A DNA stretch of 64,000 bases. Origin: Pseudoscleropodium purum. Taxonomy: Eukaryota > Streptophyta > Bryopsida > Hypnales > Brachytheciaceae. This document shows, piece after piece, positions 12,893-24,900 of this stretch. The translations under genes and the position numbers were made by a program. The stretch covers positions 18,168,501 through 18,232,500 of the forward strand of contig OZ017799.1 in the NCBI GenBank assembly GCA_963969395.1. The letters run 5' to 3'. How positions within the stretch are numbered: position 1 is the first letter of the stretch; each line of letters opens with the position of its first letter. Below the pieces are notes generated by a model that saw nothing but the letters and a program-made list of their open reading frames with translations, was not told where the DNA came from and did no database searches.

Positions 12893-14278
12893 GAAGTCAT
12901 GGTTTGCTTACTCCTACTTCTTCAAGAAAACAACAATAATATTTTTGTAGTATTAGCAACTAATGATCATGAATTTCAAAAAAATAAATTTAGATGAGAT
13001 ATGCAATTACCATGAATTTTCAAAGTACAAGCTCTCTATAATACTGCAACTATCACATATTGTAGTCCAATTATAAAATAAAAAAAATCTAAAAAATCAA
13101 CAATCAACAAATGGGCAACTATTAAATACATAAATGATTTTAATTGCACTTTGAAGAACACTTCCAAACAAAGTCTACAAATCAAAAAGAATGGTCAATC
13201 CATGAACAATTTTGGATGTTTTCACCTTAGAAGTTATTCCCAAGGCCCTCCTAGCTTCACCCAACCTGCTCCACGTCCAAATCCATCCAAATCTAAATCA
13301 AAGGACCGGGGAGGGTTGACCCTTCTATTGCCCCACCAGAGCGTAAATGTAAAAAATTTCCCCCTATTTTGTGCCGCTTAAATTTTGTATTTCATTGCAC
13401 CTCCTAGCTAATTTGGAGTCTCTAATTGCAAACATGAATTCAGAATTTGCAAATTTTTTTGTCATATGTGGCAAATAAAAAAATTTCAGGGTTTTCTACA
13501 AGGGTAAAAACACGGGACAACAGAGGGGTCAATCCTCCCTGGCCCAAATTGAAATGTATGAACATCCCCGAGTCTCTTTGCCCTATTTCACCCCCTCGTG
13601 GCCGAAGCTTTTACCCTAAAGGTAAGGGTAGGCAGGGAGCCAAGAGCCATCATTGAAGCCCAACCCGGAACTGGATATCGAAACCATTTTGATTCTTATC
13701 CACAAGGAAAGGAACAAATCATATGCCAATCAAACCTGCCGGCCCATCTACTTAAGTTATCCATAAAAACTTGCGCAATAGGGCATGATCATGAGTCTCC
13801 ACAGGACTCTTTATTGCTTGCAGACCTTCTCAATAACGTGCCTCCAACCTTACTTCATCCCCTATTGACATTCTTGGGTCAATTGGGTCTTGTTTTGTTT
13901 TGTTTTGCAACCAATGGACCAACCCTCCGTGGTACACCAAAAAAGTTTGCTAATCTAATAATTTGGTCGGTGCAATCACATGCATTCAGCTGAAATGACT
14001 GAATGATGATGATGATTCAACAATATAATGTGGTCTGTGCTGTTGCCACGGTCATAGTCAAAGTGATTTTTTAATTTTTTAATTTTTAATTTTTTTTTAA
14101 ATTGAATAACTTTCGTGAAACAAAGTTCATGCATCGCTCTTTGCAAAGAGCTTTCTGATGGTACCAAGAACGTGACCAAGGGGATGTGTAATTTTGTGGA
14201 GATTTCATTGTAACAAACAAACAAACAATCTAACTTTTAAGGTATGGATACGATAGGAAATCACTAGTAGGAATAAAT
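12893..14278. other. Intergenic region with one unassigned frame
   Basis: AT-rich to about 13.2 kb, then a more balanced stretch from 13.25 to 13.95 kb containing an open frame 13,598-13,993 (131 codons, +). Its translation has no recognisable motif, signal or repeat. It may be a decayed transposon or gene remnant. I do not call it a gene. Confidence 0.35.
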
Positions 14279-15905
14279 TAACCCTTGAATGCCCAAGGGT
14301 TGACTTTTATTGAACTTCAAGAAATTTGCTCTAAATTCAACAAGAATATACTAACATTTTGATGTTTTATCAATGTTGTTTTGATTGTAATTGTATAAAT
14401 TAAACCTAGCCTTGTTAGAGATTACATGGGAAAACAAAAATACAACGATATCACATTTGGAATAAAAGATTTTAATGTTTGATCATGAGGGTGTTAAAAA
14501 CTATGAAGGTGATTTTTAGTCTTCAATCCTCTTTTCACATGTCACATCTAAAAAAGTGGTCACCAAAAAAAATATGAGGTGAAAGGATATAACATGTGTA
14601 ATGCCAATCAATTTACAGCTTCTCAAAATCTACTCTACAAAGTTTTTTTAAATTAATTTGTAATGTAATTCTCCCCCCTCCCCTCCCCCCAAGATATAGC
14701 GTATTCAGTGAGGTTCATTTTTTAAAAGCCCTCAACACTAGAAAAGCAAGATTTGCAATAAACCTCCTTACACAAAAACTTGAATAGAAAAATGTAATCA
14801 TTCATTTTCAAAATCAAATTTTTGATGCTTAACCCCCAAAGGACCGGACTATGATTTTTGGTTGTATAGAATTTTTGGACAGGTCATTGTGACCAAAAAT
14901 TTCCATATTTTAGGCTTAAATTTGAATCGAAGGTGTGGACAAGGAATATCTTTCATATGCAACAAATTTCATGACATTTATAAATAGGAGTCAAAAGTTA
15001 TGGCCCAATGTGTTGTTTGTTTCTCAACTTGGGTAGTCCGGGTAGATCTGAAAAATTTACTTTTTTCAAAAATAAAAACTTTAAATTAATTTTTTATATT
15101 TATATATGTGTGAAAAACTTTGAATCACTTTATTTTAATCAATAAGTAAAAAATTATGAGGAATTTTAGTTAGCGGGTAGTTATGGATTTTGTACTCTAA
15201 AATAAACTTTGAAGTTGTTTATTTCACTCAATTTTCAATATTTTTTGAAAAAAATAAAATCATAAGATGTACATTGTTATAAGAACATTACAACCATTGG
15301 ATTGACATTTTTCAATTCCATAATTAAATTCTTAACAATCTAGTAATTTGAATCATTCTCTATCTTTTTCTACTTACTATTTTTTTCCTATACGTTGTAC
15401 AATTTCAAATGACTTGAAAATTTTCAAGCATCTAAATAACTTGTTTAGAAAAAAAAATCCAAAGAAGCACCATCATTTTGAACATTCTTTCGTAGAAAAG
15501 TGAGCTTGTAAAGTGCAGCTGCCCGGTTTTTCGCAGGGTTAAAAAAGGATTTTCGTCAATTCAAATGCTAAAATCTTGCAATCCACACGGTGGAAAGTTC
15601 TGAAATTTTTTCTACATCTTTTCAAATCAGTGTTCTACAAGAGCCTGTGATTATATGTATCAAAAAATAGTTTTTTTCCAAACATATGATACTTGTAATG
15701 AAAATGGCAGTTTTTGAGCAGTTTCAGGGAAAACAGAGTCAAAGAACTTTAGGGGTTAAACTAGACTTCAAAAAGAAAATTTTCAAAAATATTCACTACT
15801 GAAAAACAATAATTTATATCAGTTTTATTTAACTTCAAAGTATTATCAACAGTAAATTTTTTATTTTTTATTTTTTTTTGTGCCTCGAACATTTAGAGGT
15901 TAATG
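14279..15905 (-). mobile_element. Outer (older) element interrupted by a nested element
   Basis: The pieces 14,279-14,828 and 15,769-15,905 together match, as the reverse complement, the uninterrupted element at about 32,452-33,111. Matching landmarks include TCAACAAGAATATACTAACA, TTGATCATGAGGGTGTT, GTCTTCAATCCTCTTTTCAC, AAAATCTACTCTAC and, beyond the insertion, TTTAACTTCAAAGTATTATC. Between the pieces sits another element. No coding capacity is visible, so it is a non-autonomous element or a fragment. Confidence 0.7.
14829..15768 (-). mobile_element. Nested TTAACCCC element, full-length copy
   Basis: Left end TTAACCCCCAAAGGACCGGA and right end, read on the other strand, TTAACCCCTAAAGTTCTTTG form imperfect terminal inverted repeats of about 20 bp around a 0.94-kb non-coding body. 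Removing it restores the reading of the outer element (compare the empty site at about 32,583-32,590), with a TTA/TAA-type duplication at the junctions. A three-base TWA duplication and short inverted ends fit a non-autonomous PIF/Harbinger-like DNA transposon; that assignment is inference. Copy A (11,817), the 18.3-kb copy and the 63.6-kb copy share one end. Confidence 0.65.
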
Positions 15906-16560
15906 GCAATGATGTTTTGTCTCAAAATGAATTGACTTTTATAAGTCAGATGAAATTGGATGTGGGTTGATCAGGTAAATGGCAGTCATCATTCATTGAC
16001 GAAATTTCATTCATTCATGTTGCAGAAGTTTAGGTTGGATGTGACGCGGAGGTTGGTGGATCCATGTGCTTGGGATCCAAATGCCATGTCATCCCTTGTA
16101 CTTTCTATCTTGTTTTCAGCTGACAAATTTGTTTTTACTGAGAAGTGTTTGAGTGCGCTTGTTTTCAAGATGGATCATGGATAGGAGGGAAGATACATGA
16201 ACGGCTGCACAACAATGTTGGTTTACATTGGTTTCCACCTTTGCCGCAAGTGATGATCTTTGTGAACCCCTCGCCGCCCAAAAAGTGTCCACTTGTGAAT
16301 TGAAAAAAGGGACCACAATCACAAACAAAGCATTGTATGAAAACGATCCAAACGTTTGATTTCAGATTTTGCATTGACTATGCAATGGAGTTGGTCACTT
16401 ATTGATCCTACCAATGAAGACGTTAGAGTCTACCTCAATTTTTGTGTATAACGCTATTTTTGGAGATCGGTGCACTCGCGGGTCAAACACACCGTGGATA
16501 GTGAGGGATTTAGGTAGATGGTGGTGAAATGGATAGGGTTCTAATAAAATAGTTTACATG

Positions 16561-16672
16561 TGCGGATGGTGATTGTTTTAGGACATGGATGATCACCATT
16601 TGCACATGGGAACCATTTTTAAGACATGAATGATCACCATCTGCTTATAGAGATCATTTTAGAACCCTGTTT
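16561..16672. repeat. Degenerate tandem repeat, period about 41 bp
   Basis: About 2.7 units, each running TGC..ATGG..ATTGTTTTAGGACAT then GGATGATCACCAT. The end of each unit is complementary to its beginning (ATGATCACCAT against ATGGTGAT), so adjacent units could pair. Confidence 0.55.
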
Positions 16673-17621
16673 ACTTCACCACCTTCTATTTTAGTGGATG
16701 TTGGAACTTTAATATTGGAGTGGGATTTCAAAGTCCATTTTAAATGTAAAAGAGTTCATTGTAGGTATAGAATACAACAAACCCAAATCAGAAACAATCT
16801 TTGAAGGATCAATGAATAAAAGTAACACAGACAAATGAAGTGAGGTTCAAAGTTTAGTTTTGAAAATCATAATTTTTACACCTCCGAGATTCAATTCATA
16901 AGTTGCATAAGAAAAAAGTCAACGAAGAGTAGGTGATAAGATAAGATAGAATAAAGATATCAAAACTAAAATGATGTTTAAAATTTTGCTTCTTCATCAT
17001 GAAAGAACACAACCATATAATTTGGGTAGTTAGTTTCTTTAATTTCCTTAAAAGCCATTCATTAAAAGTGATAGGAAACCTTGAAATAGACTTACTATGA
17101 ACTTAGTCCCATGTCCATTCTAAATCCATAGTAGGTTTATTCTAGGCGTTTTTGTAAAGTTTAGTTTTAAAAAACCATTGGCCTTTCTTGCAATGACCAA
17201 GAATTTTGAAAATTTTGAAAACCAGATCCAATATCCACTATTTGATGCAAGGCTCTTTTTTTTGGACTTTCTAGTGCCAGATTGCACTAAAAAAAACTGG
17301 CTAAAAAATGACAACTAAATATGCATTTTTTTGCCAAAATACTTTGAATTAAAAAAAAAATCTTAGATGAAACCATGAGATTGTAGATGAAAACTAAATT
17401 ATGGACATAGAATATATTCTAAGGTGATATTTTCTATCCAACATGAAGACAAATGTTCAAATTTGGAGTAACACTTCTATATTTTATATTGTCACTTAGG
17501 TACCTCATAAAAAATGAAAAAGAAAACAAGTTGATTTGATGTTCTTGTAGCATTAGAAAAAATTTGGCTATTGAAGTTTATTTTTTTGGCACTCCAAAGT
17601 TCAAGTATAGAAAAATAAAAG

Positions 17622-17624
<3 letters not shown>

Positions 17625-17669
<45 letters not shown>
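17625..17669. repeat. (TA)n microsatellite
   Basis: Uninterrupted TA dinucleotides for about 45 bp, followed by TTTA repeats. Confidence 0.9.
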
Positions 17670-17673
<4 letters not shown>

Positions 17674-18225
17674 TTATTTAAAAAGTTAAAAAAAATACTA
17701 AAACCTAATGAGACGTTGGTTTGGCACAAGCATTGCTACATCATATGCTTTCATTAAAAAATAATAATAAATAAAATATCAATTTTAATTCCTCTTTAAT
17801 TGCACTATTTAATTGCACTAGGGGGTTCAAAACTCGCACACCTCCCATGGGCTGAATTTTTTTTAATGATGCAAGCATTTTTACCAGTATTCCCAAGTAT
17901 AAATTCTGCAAACTAACAAGAAAGTGAATCCATGTACTTGTACATATCTATCGATTACACACACATATTCTACACCTGATACCCTTTGATCCGGGTATCT
18001 GACCAGCTAATTAACCACAGTGCACCAGGGCTAGTTGTCGGGTCACTTGGGTCACTTGGGCATGCCCAAATTTATATCTTTTCTATTAACAGACCTTAGA
18101 TCAAGTTCGTTGTCCAATTAACATTCTTAACCCCTAAAATTATCAATCCCAAATAAAGTAAAAGTAATGGGAAATCCATACTCCAGGAGACCAGGACAAC
18201 TGCAGCAGAGAGTTCTCCTGTCATC

Positions 18226-18276
18226 ATGTCGACATCCATCGGCACCACGATTCTCAGCTTGACTTCAGCTGTACCG
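18226..18276 (+). other. Possible orphan first exon
   Basis: A short GC-balanced island has an ATG opening 17 codons (MSTSIGTTILSLTSAVP) and then a GT donor (CCG|GTAACT). Ser/Thr-rich starts like this are typical of plastid transit peptides. No in-phase continuation can be recognised downstream; 60 bp later the sequence enters a copy of the dispersed repeat. It could be the surviving first exon of a gene disrupted by the insertion, or chance. Confidence 0.25.
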
Positions 18277-18337
18277 GTAACTCCGTATTAACTTAACTTT
18301 AACTTTAAAATAGTCTGCTTCCAAATTAGACTGTCCA

Positions 18338-18647
18338 AAGAGTTGCAATCATTTTGAACATTTTTTCATACAAGTGTGACCTTGTGAAGTTCAGGTGCCC
18401 GATTTTTCATAGGGATAAAAAAAATTGATTTTTGTCACTTCAAATGCTGATATATCTTGCAATCTACATGGCGGAAATTTCTGAAATTTTTTACCACTTC
18501 TTTTCAAACCAGTGCACTATAAGATCCTATAAGTTACATGTGTCCAAAAATGTTGTTTTTTTCTAAAATTTGAAACTTGTACAAGAAATGGCAGTTTTTT
18601 GGAGTGTTTTCGACGAAAACATAGTCAAGGAATTTTAGGGGTTAATA
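18338..18647 (-). repeat. Dispersed TTAACCCCTAAAG element, truncated copy
   Basis: Read on the minus strand it begins TTAACCCCTAAAATTCCTTG and follows copy A for about 310 bp, through the GGCAGTTTTTTGG, ACATGTAACTTATAGG and GCAATCTACATGGCGG counterparts, then stops. It carries only one terminus. Confidence 0.7.
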
Positions 18648-20180
18648 CAAGCTTGTTCTGTCCGTAAGAGATTACTATAGTACCTCTTTAATTTCGGCAA
18701 AAATTAGTTTTTTTTTGTAAGATATCATAAATTCAAAAAATGATAATGATAATTGCCGAAAATTTTGAGAATCAACTACATTAATTTTTGAAATCAATAG
18801 AACTATATGAGCTTCTAAGGTTTAGGAATCCTATCAAAATCATCAAGAATAAAATGATCAACTTGTGTAAAAAAAGGATTGAAAATACTCCATGTTAGTA
18901 AGAAGGTTCAATGTAAAGTCAAAACATCATCTACCATCAAGAAATTTTTCTAATGGAAACTTAGGGAATTCCTTCATTGAAGCGACATGGGAATGGAAGA
19001 TGGGAAGGTTGTTTTTATAATGAAATTCATTCTCTCATGAATTTTCAAAAGATATGAGATAATTTGAAGATGAGAGCTCGACCTTTCATTGTCAAAAAGT
19101 AGTAATTGCGTTTAAAGTAAAATTTTAGACTTCATTTTTGTATAGTAAAATGATATTTTTCAAAAAAACTCTAAACAAAGAAAAATTGAGAAATAAATCT
19201 AACTTTCGCCTCCAAAATTCTTTTTTTGATTATGATCTTCCAAAGTTATGGACAAAATTCAAAGGGGATGTTTGAAAATGTCAAAAAAATGTTCATTCTA
19301 ACTCTTCCCTAAAATTTGTCCATAACTTTTGATCGGAGGATCAAGACCTCAAAAGGATTTTTGGAAATGAAAGCTAGCTTCATTTTCCACATTGACATAG
19401 TTCAATTTAAAAAAAGAAGTATTCTACTGTACCTAAATGAGGTTTGAAATTATATTTGGAATACGTCTTTTTATTTTTGACTTCACTAGGAGCGATTGAG
19501 CTCCTACTAATCCTAGCTTTTTTACATATCCCACATAGGTTGTTTTAAGGGATGAACACATGTAACCGACAATCTAAGCAATTTAGTATAGTTGGGGGTA
19601 AATGTTTTCTAAAAGAATATTTTTTTCAGTATTGGTAATTGAAATTCATGAATTAAATTTTTTTTGGATAAGGCATCTAATTTCTACAAATTTTCAAAGT
19701 AAAACTTTATAGGGCATCCAAATCCACACTCTACTAAACCTACCTTGATTTTAGCACAAAAATCTAAGAAAATCAAAGCTCACCAACCCCAATTAAGCAT
19801 GGAGATGATTTGAAAGTATTTTGAACATGGTTTCAAGGTACTATTGAAAACACTTTAAGTTAACTCTACTCTCAAAGCATGAATACACTAATGGTTATGA
19901 GCGTTCCTACTTTACCTCTTAGCATACACTTTGTATAAATAGCTTGCCTTCCTCTGCTCTACACATGCTATCAAATTGATTTGTCGAGCTACATGCCGAA
20001 TGATTTATTGATTTCGTATCTAAGATGATGAAAATTGCAGTAATTGTTTTATTTTTCTGCATGAAGTTTATTAAAAAGTGGAAATTTATTAAATATTCCA
20101 CAGAGGGTGCCGAAATTGAAGAGGTACTAACTAACGGTTATGGAGTAATACCAAATTTTCACTCTAGCTGGGTTCCGGAA
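18648..20180. other. AT-rich non-coding region
   Basis: No gene is supported. The sequence is AT-rich with short frames on either strand only. Confidence 0.5.
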
Positions 20181-20942
20181 CCGTCAGTCAGTCTTTGACG
20201 GATACAGTAACTTCAGTTTGCACCTGGAACGCCGCCGTGACGCCGTCCACAGCCTGGCACGGCACACGCGGCTATAGGATTCCATTGGGTAATGGGTTCC
20301 ACGTGGGCCGGCTGGGTGGATAGAGTTTCCCAGCTTTTTATTGTTTTTTTTTTTTTTTTTGTCATAATTGTTATTTATTAAAAAAAATGTTTGATATAGG
20401 TAGACTGGCGGTTTGAAAATCAAAAAAGGCAGGCAGGCAGGCAGTCCAGTTGGGGATGGTGGGCAACAGGTTGTTGGGGGTACACTCCACTGGGCAGGCT
20501 CACTCAATAGTTTTTTGAAAATCAATAATCATATATAATCATATATAATTCTTTTATATGTACACGTGTACATCCATATATATTTTTATTTATAAAACTT
20601 ACTAGCCGAGGAAATGAACTTAAAAAAAATTAAACTAATATAATAAGTTGCCACTTGTGGATGTTACTGGTTGGGCCCCTGTTTTTTCTAGCCGTAATAA
20701 TAAGCAACTAAAGATTATTTGGGAAGTTTGTAGTCATGGGAGTATCGAAGGGAAGTGTTTTTTTTCCTCCTAAATGTAAACCACTTGGAAAAAATTTCCT
20801 TGTTCATTTCATGGGAGGCTTTTGGAACATAATGTCCGATCGTGCGGGTTTTTTTGTGTGTAATTGGGCATTACAAATTACTCATCCGACTTCGATTTCT
20901 CATCCTTTTGCTCGTGATTTACATCAAGCATTGCCATGTACA
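20181..20942. other. Intergenic region with a GC-rich island
   Basis: 20,160-20,330 is GC-rich and promoter-like, followed by a T-run, a (GGCA)n tract at 20,429-20,443 and AT-rich sequence. The minus frame 20,184-20,525 runs through these simple repeats and is not credible as a protein. Confidence 0.35.
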
Positions 20943-21203
20943 AATCCTTCTATTATGTTAGGTTGTTTGTTTGTTTGTTTTGTTTGTTATGTTGAGATCT
21001 CCCCGACTATAAATCTCGCGTTTGCATTCTTGATATTGCTGGAAAGTCCTTGGTAAGGAAGGGTGCACGGGTTGGGTTTCTTGGCGTTGCGAACTAGGAC
21101 TTGAAAGTTATTGAATTTTGAAGTTTCTATGAATAAAAAAATAAAAAAAATAATTTTTTTCTTTTGTTTTGACCATGGCAATGGCACGGGGCACACTAGT
21201 GGA
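20943..21203. repeat. Dispersed repeat, copy 1 (ends GGCACGGGGCACACTAGT)
   Basis: About 260 bp closely matching 45,543-45,802 in the same orientation. Both start CCTTCTATTA..TTAGGTTGTTTG with a TTTG array, share GTTGAGATCTCC, GAAAGT..ATTGAATTTTGAAG and a T-rich stretch, and end GGCAC/GGCAT plus GCACACTAGT. It is non-coding. The right end is partly palindromic (GTGCCCCGTGCC on the other strand), which suggests a transposon terminus. Confidence 0.75.
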
Positions 21204-21284
21204 ACCTAAATCCCATTTGCAAAAGGTGAAATACAAAACCACAAGCCTCAAGTGGGTTTGGCGAGGGGAGCCACAACCGCATTA

Positions 21285-21620
21285 GAAGAGTTTTGGGGGG
21301 GTCTAGAAGCCTGTTTCAGGCTTGTTCCCCCCGCAGCGAGGGGAACGGCCCACTGTCAGAATTTTTTTTCCATATAAATAAATAAAAATTTAGCCTCCAA
21401 ATGCAAAAAAAAAATAATTAATTAATTTTTGATCAATGATGTGGCAGGGGTTCAGCCACGTGAGATTGCTGCACCGAACCTATTTCCTGTGTTTGCAGGC
21501 TGTGATAACTCACAAGCATCGAGAGGCCCCAAAAATCCTCTAATGGTTTTCCACCCTTTCACAGAATTGGGGCACCCAATTCTGACCATGTGGGCGGCGT
21601 GCAAATTAGTGTGGTGCGAT
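21285..21620. repeat. Possible diverged repeat shared with 50.66-51.0 kb
   Basis: Segments TTTTGGGGGGG, GTCAGAATTTTT, ATGATGTGGCAG and AAATCCTCTAATGGTTTTCCA have counterparts in the same order and spacing at 50,667-51,000. The similarity is low, so this is tentative. Confidence 0.4.
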
Positions 21621-21639
21621 CGATCACCCCGAATTTAGT

Positions 21640-21993
21640 CTACATACAGTTCATGTCTAGGGAGCGCCAATCTCGAGGCCCCGATTCCGTAGTTTCTACG
21701 TTCCTACCGTAGCCGACGCAACCGCGGACGCGCGGCCCTAGGCGTCGCAGGTTGCCGCCGCAGCCGCTTCGTCCGTGGAGCTCACTGAAATGTCGTGTAG
21801 CGCTTGCATCGCGGAGTCCGTCCCCGACAGCAATTGTTGCGTTTTAACTTACACTGCTGTGCTCGAGGTTGTTGTCCGGGTTCACGGAATCCTTCTTCTG
21901 CTTCTGCTTCTTCTTCTCTTTGCTTCCCCACCAGCGACTCTTCTGCACCTGCTGCTGCGGGACGTCCCCCCTCCCCCCCACCTTGTTTGCAGA
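21640..21993 (+). promoter_or_regulatory. GC-rich promoter/5' leader of the M16 peptidase gene
   Basis: A sharp shift to GC-rich sequence (21,660-21,780 has many CG dinucleotides), then a CT-rich leader with repeated CTTCTGCTTCTT. The frame open from ATG 21,790 is in phase with the main start at 21,994 and would add a Leu-rich hydrophobic stretch (see findings). I treat it as leader because the family usually starts close to the conserved R-TDKR-Y segment. Confidence 0.45.
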
Positions 21994-24900
21994 ATGGGGC
22001 GCGGAGGCTCCGAGGAGGTCGTGGTGGACGTCCCAGATGTCTTGAAACCGCGCACGGACAAGCGCGATTACAGAGGCGTGGTCTTGGGAAATAAACTGGA
22101 GGCGCTCATCATCAGTGACCCCGACACTGATAAGGTACCGAAAGGAAACCAAATCTGCAAATCTGCAAACCTGCAAACTCGCAAATTCGTTTTCTCATAA
22201 ATATCCTCGCCAATATATTTTCACACAAACCTCTCGAGCCTCGCCTCGGCAGTGATGCTATTCTTCTCTCCTCTGCGTGATACTCTCGAGGTAGAGTCTC
22301 CCTCAATTTCAGTTCAAGAGTCGTGTCTCCGGGATGTACGTCTGATATATGCCTCTCGAGGTCTCTGTAATCGAAGGCGCACTCGCACACTTGTGAATAG
22401 CGGCAGCCGTTCCGATCGTTGTCTTGTTTTTGAGGCTCTGACCAGAAATGGTGCATGTTCGATGGATCGGCAGCGACGGTGTTGTCAGGGATAATAATTC
22501 TTTTCTTGTTCTTGCCATTGGCTGAACATGTTTTTAATGCTTTTTGAGCAATTCGGTACGGCAGACAATTTGGTACTGAAGCGCTTATGGCAGGGCTTGG
22601 AGTTTTAGGAGTTGGCTTTTCTCGCAATTTAGGTCATGAACGGGCATGCAAGGAATAGCCATCTTGTATCTTTTATGTTATGTGTCCTTTAGGCTTTAGA
22701 GCATATATCAATCAGCTCGGATAGGGCGACAGTGGCAGTGCTGCATTGGTTGGTATTGAATTTCATTATTCCACCGAATTGATCTTGCTCTCCACAGATC
22801 GGGAGAGAATCAGCTCGCTATGACTGGAATTATCAACGGAAAGTTTGATTTCCGGAGTGTCTTTGAAATGAGGGATAGCGCTTTGTAGGCACGAGAAGTG
22901 CAGACCAGTTTATCATTATTTCAAGTGTTGCGTTGCTGCTCCCAGAGTTTGTACATTGACGGGTCTGGGCTGGATCAAATTTTATTCCCAGGCATCAAAT
23001 TAAGATACTAAAATTTTAGTCTCAGATTGTGCTCCTCACGTGTTGTCCACTTGGACTTCTCGAACCTGGACGCCTCAGGAGGGTGGTTAACATAGAATTT
23101 GGCAACCCCATTTTGGTTATCAGGAGTGCTTCGGAGTTTAGGCTAGCGCTTTTATTTTCCTGGCGTTATTTAGAACAAACGTTGTGTCTTCCTTCTCTGT
23201 CATCTACACCAGGATGATTGTATAGACTGATATTCAGATTTTCTGAGCGTTTTTGACTATCTGAATTGAATGGAAAGTAGGTTCTGACAGTCACTCTTGG
23301 TGTATCTCTCCCTAATCACTTTGTACTTGCTCATTTCGTGTCTACGACTCAATCCTGAGAATCTTTCATGTTGTGCATGCTTCTGATTGTGGGCAACCTG
23401 CACTTGTGATGGGGCATTTAGAATTCCATTTTTCCTGTGTCGTTGGAGAGGATTGTGTTCACTTTTATTGGTTACTCCTTGAATACAATCTTGCCAAATG
23501 TATCCGAAACGAGAGATTTCTGAAGTGTATTTTACTGTTTTCCTATTACAAGAGAATTGGGTGGTTGTTTGCAGGCAGCAGCTTCAATGGTTGTGAATGT
23601 GGGATCTTTTAGTGACCCTGAGGGTCTGGAGGGATTGGCTCATTTTTTGGGTACGCTTTTCTTGTCTTTTTTCTGTTCCTGTGTGATTATTATTATAATT
23701 TGTTTTGTTGTGTTAGATATAAAGTTTCTGTCAAATTAATGGAGGCCTCTGTTAGGTTTTGATTGTGGTCTTGGGTTGGAATGAGAAATGCAGAGCACAT
23801 GCTATTCTTTTCAAGTGAGAAATATCCGGAGGAAGACAGCTATTCCAAGTATCTCACTGAGGTATGTGAGAGTATATATACTTGTGGGGGGTCAGTGCCT
23901 CCAGTTTCGCTAATATGTAGTAATTTCCTTGCCAGGATTCTGAGAGTCTTCTTCTTTAGGATTAGTTTAATAAGAGTTGTTTGTGAGTGCAGCATGGAGG
24001 CCATTCCAATGCATTTACCGCAGCTGAGCATACCAATTATCACTTTGATGTTAGCGCAGATTATCTGGAAGAAGCCTTGGACAGGTAAATGTTGAATAGA
24101 ACGACGAGATGAAGTTCCTTGCTATCGTGTAATTGACGAAATAAAGTTTGTGACGTATTAGGGAACAGCATGCTTATTCTTCCTGGTTTTGGTTGTATAT
24201 TTGAAGAAGATTTGTTTTTGATAGTTTTGTTTTCAGCAAGTGACACCTGTTTTTCATTTGGAGATAAATTATATGGCTGGTCGTTTGCGTATCTTACTTT
24301 GATCCCGTGACGATGTTGTGAGCGCAGATTCGCTCAGTTTTTTATATGCCCATTGCTGTCTGCGGATGCAACGTCTAGGGAAATCAACGCTGTTGACTCA
24401 GGTGTGGCATTTCCTGCTCAAACATTTTGAATGACGGTTACGGTACTGATTACCTTGTTTGTTCGAAATTAGGAAGAAAGCTGCAATGCTCACTCTGAAT
24501 TCAGTATTCAAATTCTTTGTTGGTTTTCTGTGTTGCCCGAAAAGAACGTTCCATTTGTATTGATCACGTAGAACCATTGTTGCCTAGAAATATGGTGATG
24601 GTGATTATGGTATCTGATGACAGGACGGTGTGGGCTTTGTGTTTACCAGAGAACAGCAAGAATTTGACCATGGATATGTGGCGAATGAATCAAGTATCTA
24701 ATCTGTACCTTATTATCTTCCAAGTTTCATTAGCTTCCTCTTGGCACTGTTGGTGGATTTGCTTTCAAAATCTGAAGGTTATGCTCTGTGTTTTGTGCAT
24801 AGTTAACAAAAATGGTGAGCTCCAAAGATCACCCGTTTCACAAATTCGGAACCGGTAAGAAAATCTTTTGGTTATCCACATTTGATCACTTTATATACTT

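Larger units (their letters stand above)
15906..18225. other. Intergenic region with small repeats
   Basis: No convincing gene. A slightly GC-richer part (15.96-16.45 kb) carries short frames on both strands without recognisable motifs. A degenerate tandem repeat lies at 16,561-16,672 and a TA microsatellite at 17,625-17,669. Confidence 0.45.

Noticed and set aside
13598..13993. 131-codon plus-strand frame
   Set aside because: No motif, signal or in-phase neighbours; it may be decayed transposon sequence, so I did not call a gene.
17940..18060. Possible tRNA-like stretch (GGGTATCTGACCAGC, GGTCACTTGGGTCAC)
   Set aside because: No cloverleaf with acceptor, D, anticodon and T arms can be drawn; the GGTCACTT words are a short direct repeat.
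20184..20525. 113-codon minus-strand frame
   Set aside because: It runs through a T-run and a GGCA simple repeat; low-complexity translation.
21804..22627. Other long frames around the M16 gene start (both strands)
   Set aside because: They are shadows of GC-rich leader, first exon and first intron sequence; only the frame leading into the conserved M16 start has family features.
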